Made by a program: the position numbers and the translations under genes. The notes beneath the pieces were generated by a model. It searched no databases. It was not told where the DNA came from and saw nothing but the letters and a program-made list of their open reading frames with translations. DNA of 9,597 nucleotides from JBGOUV01 sp041477815 (GTDB lineage Bacteria; Acidobacteriota; Terriglobia; Bryobacterales; JACQDG01). The stretch's first letter is position 1. Every line of letters starts with the position of its first letter. The DNA lies in the NCBI GenBank assembly GCA_041477815.1, contig JBGOUV010000272.1, positions 1-9,597 of the forward strand, written 5' to 3'. This document shows positions 5,999-9,597 of this stretch, piece by piece.

Positions 5999-6585
5999 AA
6001 CATGGCTCCCGGACGCTTGGCCGTCCCCAGCAGCGAGGCCGGAATATAGCCGGCCACCACCATCCGAACCTCCAACGTCTTCTTGGCCGGTTCTTTCTGC
6101 AACACTCGCATCTCCAGGGTGGAGAGAAGCTGGGGCGCATTGCGGACGGCGGACATCCAGTTGATCCACTGATCGATGCTGCAGATGAAAATCACGGTGA
6201 GGGGAACCTGAGCGTAGTCTTCACCGACCGCCTTGACGGCCCCGAACTCGGACGCCTGGAGGCTGATGCCCTGCGAGGTGAGCAGCTCCTTCATGATCTG
6301 CTGCATCTGCGCCGAGGCCAGAGCCGGGGTAGTGGCCTTGAGCAACCCGTGCTCCATGGCCCCCAGCTCGCGGCCGGCGGTTTGGGCTTCGGCGGCGGCG
6401 CGAGGCTTCTGCTGCGCCACCTGCTGGAGCCGGAGCAGGCGTTTCTCCAGAACGTCCACGGGAGTCGACGAGACCACTCCGCCGGCGGTCCGGGGCAACA
6501 CGCCGAACTGCAGCACCAGGAAGACGGCCACTGCGGCTCCCAGCAGGAGCAGGGCCCGTCGATCGCGTTGGTTGAGAGCAGCCAT
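5995..6585 (-). CDS. gspM: Type II secretion platform protein GspM (PilO-like)
   Basis: This encodes 196 residues: a short cytoplasmic start (MAALNQRDRR), one membrane helix (about 11-30), a predicted coiled coil (43-75, rich in Leu/Gln/Arg/Ala), then a periplasmic alpha/beta domain (about 85-185). The layout and length fit GspM/PilO, a bitopic platform protein that pairs with GspL. Sequence identity in this family is low, so the call rests on layout plus position right after the gspL gene. The ATG at 6585 lies four bases after the gspL stop, has no clear ribosome-binding site, and so is probably coupled to gspL translation. The open frame extends upstream to 6714, but that part encodes an Arg/Pro-rich stretch that only shadows gspL. 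The TGA overlaps the next start (ATGA). Confidence 0.82.
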   Translation of the reverse strand: MAALNQRDRRALLLLGAAVAVFLVLQFGVLPRTAGGVVSSTPVDVLEKRLLRLQQVAQQKPRAAAEAQTAGRELGAMEHGLLKATTPALASAQMQQIMKELLTSQGISLQASEFGAVKAVGEDYAQVPLTVIFICSIDQWINWMSAVRNAPQLLSTLEMRVLQKEPAKKTLEVRMVVAGYIPASLLGTAKRPGAML

Positions 6586-6589
6586 GGAG

Positions 6590-7924
6590 TTAGTGAGGGT
6601 TACCGTGCGCCGCCGCCACCACGGCGGACGGCGGGGGAGAAGGGCCCGCCGCCCGCCTCGCCGCCCGAATACGAAATTGTTCGCGGTTTTCCGAACGCGA
6701 GATGGAGGTGACAAACGCCGCCCCGGTGAGGACGCCCGAGTCGTCGATCAGGCTGAGCAGGGGCGCGGCCGACTCCGCCGAGCCGGTGAGCTCCGCGCTT
6801 TCCTCATTGGACTGAATCGCGCTCAGCCAGGCGGAGTTGGGGAGCCGCCTCGAAACCTCCGTCACCAGGGCCAAATCGGCCTCCGCCCGGCGGCGGAAGG
6901 CCTCCAGTTGCCGGCGCCGGGCGCGGGCCTGCTCGGTCTGGCGCTCCAGGCCGCGCACCTCGCGCTCCACGCCTTCCAGGCGCTTGATCTCGCGCTGCAG
7001 CTCCTGGGTATAGCGGCGATCCTGCAAGGGTCCGCGGAGCCACAGCAGCAGCGCTACAGCGACGGTGACGGCGGCGGCGGCGGCGGTGGCGGCGAGGGGC
7101 CACCGGGCGGTCGAGGCGCGCCGCTCGGCCGGAAGCAGGTTCAGCCGCCATCCCCAACGCGGACAGGCCGCCGCCAGGCCGATGGCAAACGCGGTCGCCG
7201 GAGCCCCCCGGTCGGCTCCCAGAACCTCGTCCGGCGCGGCCGCGGCGGTATTCTCGTCCAGGCGCAGCTCCGCCGCCGCTCCGGCCAGGGCCTTGTCCAG
7301 CGGCATGGTCGCGGCGTCGAAGGAGGCGCTCAAGAACGGCCGCGCCGGGCTCTCTCCGTACAGCTCATAGGTTGACCCCTGCCGGTCCAGCAGCAGCCAG
7401 GGGCCCGGCCCCAGGCCCAGCAGCCGGAGCGCTCCATAGTAAGCGGCGGCGGCCACCGTACACCCGCGCAGCCGGACGCCGGCCTCCGCAAACAGATCGG
7501 CGTATCCGTCTACCACCGCGCGCTGGGCGATCACCACCGCCACCGCCGAGGTTCCGGCCAGCGGCCCATGGCCCCAGTAAACATTGTCCTCGCCGTAGGG
7601 ATGGAGAGTATCTACTTGCAGCCGCACCGCGGAGCGCTGCTCGCCCCCGCCCAGCGGCGGCAGCGGGAGCAGCCGCACCATCACCTCCCCGCGCGGCAGG
7701 GCCAGGGTAGCCGGCAGGTCGGGATGACGGTTCGCCTTTACAAAGGCCTGATACTCAGCGCCCCATTCGGCCGCCGGACGCCGCCGGAAGCCGGTAATCG
7801 TCGTCGACGCCAGCACCGCCGCCCCCTTCCAGCGCGACCGCACCAGGGTGACCACCAGGTCGTCGCCCCGGATCTCCATACCGGCGCCGGTTCCCAGAAT
7901 CTGGATGGGGTTGCGAAGGGTCAT
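6590..7924 (-). CDS. gspL: Type II secretion platform protein GspL (PilM-PilN fusion layout)
   Basis: This encodes 444 residues. The first 258 or so form a cytoplasmic actin-like domain of the PilM/GspL class, including RLQVDTLHPYGEDNVYWG (101-118) and a hydrophobic strand ending in Asp (PWLLLD, 175-180). The sequence LNLLPAERR (261-269) is the hallmark start of PilN. It is followed by a membrane helix (about 275-296), an Arg/Glu/Gln-rich coiled coil (300-350) and a periplasmic ferredoxin-like domain (about 355-425: RRLPNSAWLSAI, then AELTGSAESAAPLLSLI). The C-terminus is a Pro/Ala-rich tail. In the known system GspL docks the ATPase GspE at the inner membrane and pairs with GspM. The start overlaps the gspK stop as TGATG, with no clear ribosome-binding site, so translation is likely coupled. 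Confidence 0.9.
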   Translation of the reverse strand: MTLRNPIQILGTGAGMEIRGDDLVVTLVRSRWKGAAVLASTTITGFRRRPAAEWGAEYQAFVKANRHPDLPATLALPRGEVMVRLLPLPPLGGGEQRSAVRLQVDTLHPYGEDNVYWGHGPLAGTSAVAVVIAQRAVVDGYADLFAEAGVRLRGCTVAAAAYYGALRLLGLGPGPWLLLDRQGSTYELYGESPARPFLSASFDAATMPLDKALAGAAAELRLDENTAAAAPDEVLGADRGAPATAFAIGLAAACPRWGWRLNLLPAERRASTARWPLAATAAAAAVTVAVALLLWLRGPLQDRRYTQELQREIKRLEGVEREVRGLERQTEQARARRRQLEAFRRRAEADLALVTEVSRRLPNSAWLSAIQSNEESAELTGSAESAAPLLSLIDDSGVLTGAAFVTSISRSENREQFRIRAARRAAGPSPPPSAVVAAAHGNPH

Positions 7925-8844
7925 CAGTTAGCCGTCGGATACCAGCGAACTACATTCAGCCGGGGCTCGGTCTTGTTGCGGCCAAAGCGAATCAGGGCCG
8001 CTACCGTACGGCGCACCGGCCGGTCTTTGAGTTGCGCCGTGGCCCGCACCGTATAGGCGCTCGATCCGCCGGCGACCAACTGCAGGGACCCCGCGGCTTC
8101 CGCGCCACCCTGCTGGTAGAGGTCGTCGATCACCCGCGCTTCCCGCATCTGGAGCAGCTCCAGGATGCGGCCTTCCGGCACCCCCACCGCGCGCAGCACC
8201 GCCGGCGACGCGTAGTTGACGTTGATCATATTGCCGCCGAGCAGGGTAAGATGCCGGGACACGCCCCCGCGTTCCACCAAGCGGCCTTCGCGGTCGCGCT
8301 CCCACCACCCGTAATAGACATCGGGCGTCATGCCGGGAACTTTCAGTAAGTCCTCCATCTGCAGAAAGGACGGCCAGGCGGTCGAAAAAGACGAACCCAG
8401 CGAAAGATTTGTGGACGCCGCGGTCTGGCGCATGCCGCCGATCGCGCCGGCCATTTGCAGGGCCCGGCCTTCGTCGATGCCCAAAGCCAGGAAGAGCCGC
8501 GCCAGCACCGGCGGCGGCGTCCCGTAAATGTCCAGCTTCCCGTTTTCTCCGGTGATATCGAGATCGACCACGCCGGAGGGGAAGTTCCAGCGGAGGCGTC
8601 GCTGGCCCGGACGAAAAGCCACCCGGGGGTCGCCGCCCGGACCCGACCCCTGTTGCCAGGACAGGTGCAACAAGAACCGCTCGATGGCGCCTTCAGCCAG
8701 GAAGTGGGCGCGGGCCCCGTCCATGGCGGTGCCGGCCCGCTCCAGTTCGCTCCGGACGGTCCAGGCCAGGGTGAAGACAATAGCCGAGAGCGCCGTGGTC
8801 AGCCACAACACGGCCAGCAGCGCCCCACCGCGCCGGCGTCTCAT
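7924..8844 (-). CDS. gspK: Type II secretion minor pseudopilin GspK
   Basis: This encodes 306 residues. The prepilin leader is very short: MRRRRGG followed by ALLAVLWLTTALSAIVFTLA, with cleavage expected after Gly-7. Position +5 of the mature chain is Val, not Glu, as is normal for GspK. The following segment (RSELERAG ... ARAHFLAEGAIE) continues the pilin helix. Family landmarks then appear in order: NGKLDIYG (101-108), FLQMEDLLKVPGMTPDVYYG (160-179), and a helix-hairpin-helix-like block INVNYASPAVLRAVGVPEG (207-225). These are the SAM-like domains that make GspK larger than the other minor pseudopilins. GspK caps the pseudopilus tip with GspI and GspJ. The start has GAGG five bases upstream and overlaps the gspJ stop as ATGA. 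The identification is firm. Confidence 0.94.
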   Translation of the reverse strand: MRRRRGGALLAVLWLTTALSAIVFTLAWTVRSELERAGTAMDGARAHFLAEGAIERFLLHLSWQQGSGPGGDPRVAFRPGQRRLRWNFPSGVVDLDITGENGKLDIYGTPPPVLARLFLALGIDEGRALQMAGAIGGMRQTAASTNLSLGSSFSTAWPSFLQMEDLLKVPGMTPDVYYGWWERDREGRLVERGGVSRHLTLLGGNMINVNYASPAVLRAVGVPEGRILELLQMREARVIDDLYQQGGAEAAGSLQLVAGGSSAYTVRATAQLKDRPVRRTVAALIRFGRNKTEPRLNVVRWYPTAN

Positions 8845-9597
8845 AAGGGCCTCGCCCGCGACCGGATCGGCACGGTAATGGACACCGGCCGCAGCCGCGC
8901 GGAGTCCCCGCGCCCCGCCATTTGAATGGCCACGGCATAGGGGAATTGCAGCGCTTGGGGCCAGACCGGCATCCAGCGTCCGGGCTGGTCGGAGGTCTCC
9001 TGGAAGTAGTAGGAGAACGAACAGCTCTCCAGCTCGTCGGCGATGATGAAGGAGGCCGGCAGGGCCTGGATGGGCGCCCAGAACAGGCGCAGCTCGCCGG
9101 TAAGCGGCTCTTCGAGAGCGCCGGTGATGAACCCTCCGGCCTGGCGCGGCCCCACATAGGGCAGGTCGTTGAGCAGCACCCGCCGGCCACGAGGCCCTGC
9201 TACTACCTGTAGCTCAATGATACGCAGCCCGCCGCGCGGGCCGTTCTCCAGCGAGTAAGCCGAAGCAAACCGCATGGACTCGGGCAGCCCTTCAAAAAAT
9301 ACCACCGAGGTAGCCGAGCTCATCCGCGCCCGCTCGAACTCGGCCAGCGCCGGCGCCGCCCCTTCCAGGGCCGCATGGAAGATGGCGTTGGCGCTGGCGA
9401 TACGCCGGTCCAGCATCAGGCTGGTGTGCGCGGTTTCCCAGGCCCGCGCCCCCACCCGCAGCGACATCAGCAATCCCACCGAGAGCAGGCTGAGCAGAGT
9501 AATGGCGACCAGCACCTCCATCAGCGTCAGTCCCCGGGAAGCCGAACGAGCAGTGGCCAGTGGCCAGTGGCCAGTGGCCAGTTGGGGACGGGGAGCA
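8841..9597 (-). CDS. gspJ: Type II secretion minor pseudopilin GspJ (start not resolved, may lie beyond the window)
   Basis: The prepilin signature SRG-LTLMEVLVAITLLSLL is encoded just upstream of and across 9521. Cleavage is expected between Gly and Leu, and Glu is at +5. The mature pseudopilin is about 230 residues. It has an N-terminal hydrophobic helix, a globular part, and the typical GspJ ending in which WPQALQFPYAVAIQM is followed by RLRPVSITVPIR. Position before gspK supports J. The start is a problem. The first in-frame ATG (9521) is inside the signature and would remove the cleavage site. Upstream, the frame stays open to 9597 with no ATG, GTG or TTG, reading through the heptamer array as LATGHWP units. 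The true start is therefore probably beyond 9597, giving an unusually long leader. An annotator taking 8841-9521 would be truncating it. The TGA overlaps gspK (ATGA). Confidence 0.87.
   Translation of the reverse strand, partial: APRPQLATGHWPLATARSASRGLTLMEVLVAITLLSLLSVGLLMSLRVGARAWETAHTSLMLDRRIASANAIFHAALEGAAPALAEFERARMSSATSVVFFEGLPESMRFASAYSLENGPRGGLRIIELQVVAGPRGRRVLLNDLPYVGPRQAGGFITGALEEPLTGELRLFWAPIQALPASFIIADELESCSFSYYFQETSDQPGRWMPVWPQALQFPYAVAIQMAGRGDSARLRPVSITVPIRSRARPL
9551..9585. repeat. Tandem 7-bp repeat (CAGTGGC)n in the gspJ leader region
   Basis: Four perfect CAGTGGC units (9551-9578) are followed by a diverged fifth (CAGTTGG, 9579-9585). The period of seven is not a multiple of three, so one unit gained or lost shifts the reading frame. 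In every minus-strand frame three units read as a rotation of the heptapeptide LATGHWP, with no stop. In the gspJ frame it is continuous with the prepilin signature. In another frame it runs to a TGA at 9529-9527, which could be the end of an upstream gene such as gspI. Confidence 0.9.

Noticed and set aside
5999..6169. N-terminal extension of the gspC-like gene upstream to 6169
   Set aside because: It would bury the membrane helix inside the protein and overlap gspM heavily. The ATG at 5998 has GGGAG upstream and an ATGA overlap.
6586..6714. N-terminal extension of gspM upstream to 6714
   Set aside because: It would overlap gspL by more than 120 bases and place an Arg/Pro-rich stretch before the membrane helix. 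The ATG at 6585, right after the gspL stop, fits better.
6233..7375. A 380-codon plus-strand open frame opposite gspM and gspL
   Set aside because: It is an Arg/Gly-rich shadow without recognisable features, covering two genes with clear family layouts on the minus strand.

Overview
This GC-rich window carries one strand of genes only: every credible gene reads on the minus strand, so the biological order runs from 9597 down to 1. It looks chromosomal. The organism is probably an Acidobacteriota member of the Solibacter/Bryobacter type. That placement is an inference, based on the style of the secreted proteins, the type II secretion gene order and the heptamer repeats; nothing in the window proves it.

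Region 1 (9597 to 2774) is the distal part of a type II secretion (general secretory pathway) operon, in the order gspJ, gspK, gspL, gspM, a gspC-like gene, a small unnamed exported protein, and gspD. The genes are packed tightly: ATGA overlap J/K, TGATG overlap K/L, 4-nt gap L/M, ATGA overlap M/C, 14-nt gap, then a 10-nt gap before gspD. Together they encode two minor pseudopilins (J, K), the inner-membrane platform (L as a PilM+PilN-like fusion, and M as a PilO-like protein), the periplasmic connector (C) and the outer-membrane secretin (D). The ATPase, the platform protein F, the major pseudopilin and the remaining minor pseudopilins are not in the window and presumably lie upstream, beyond 9597.

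Two things in region 1 are unusual. A 95-residue exported protein between gspC and gspD carries two copies of a TPFG peptide motif that also ends the GspC-like protein. A 7-bp tandem repeat (CAGTGGC) sits where the gspJ leader peptide should be encoded.

Region 2 (2773 to 2272) is a 502-bp intergenic stretch with two sigma-70-like promoters, a tandem 9-bp repeat at the likely start point, and a 270- to 400-nt leader able to form several hairpins. It drives region 3 (2271 to 391), a 626-residue secreted, cysteine-containing protein of unknown function that ends at a strong intrinsic terminator (333-366).

Region 4 (216 to 1) is the first 72 codons of another exported protein, probably a beta-propeller of the YVTN type, cut by the window edge. 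The two exported proteins next to the secretion operon are possible cargo, but proximity is the only evidence for this.
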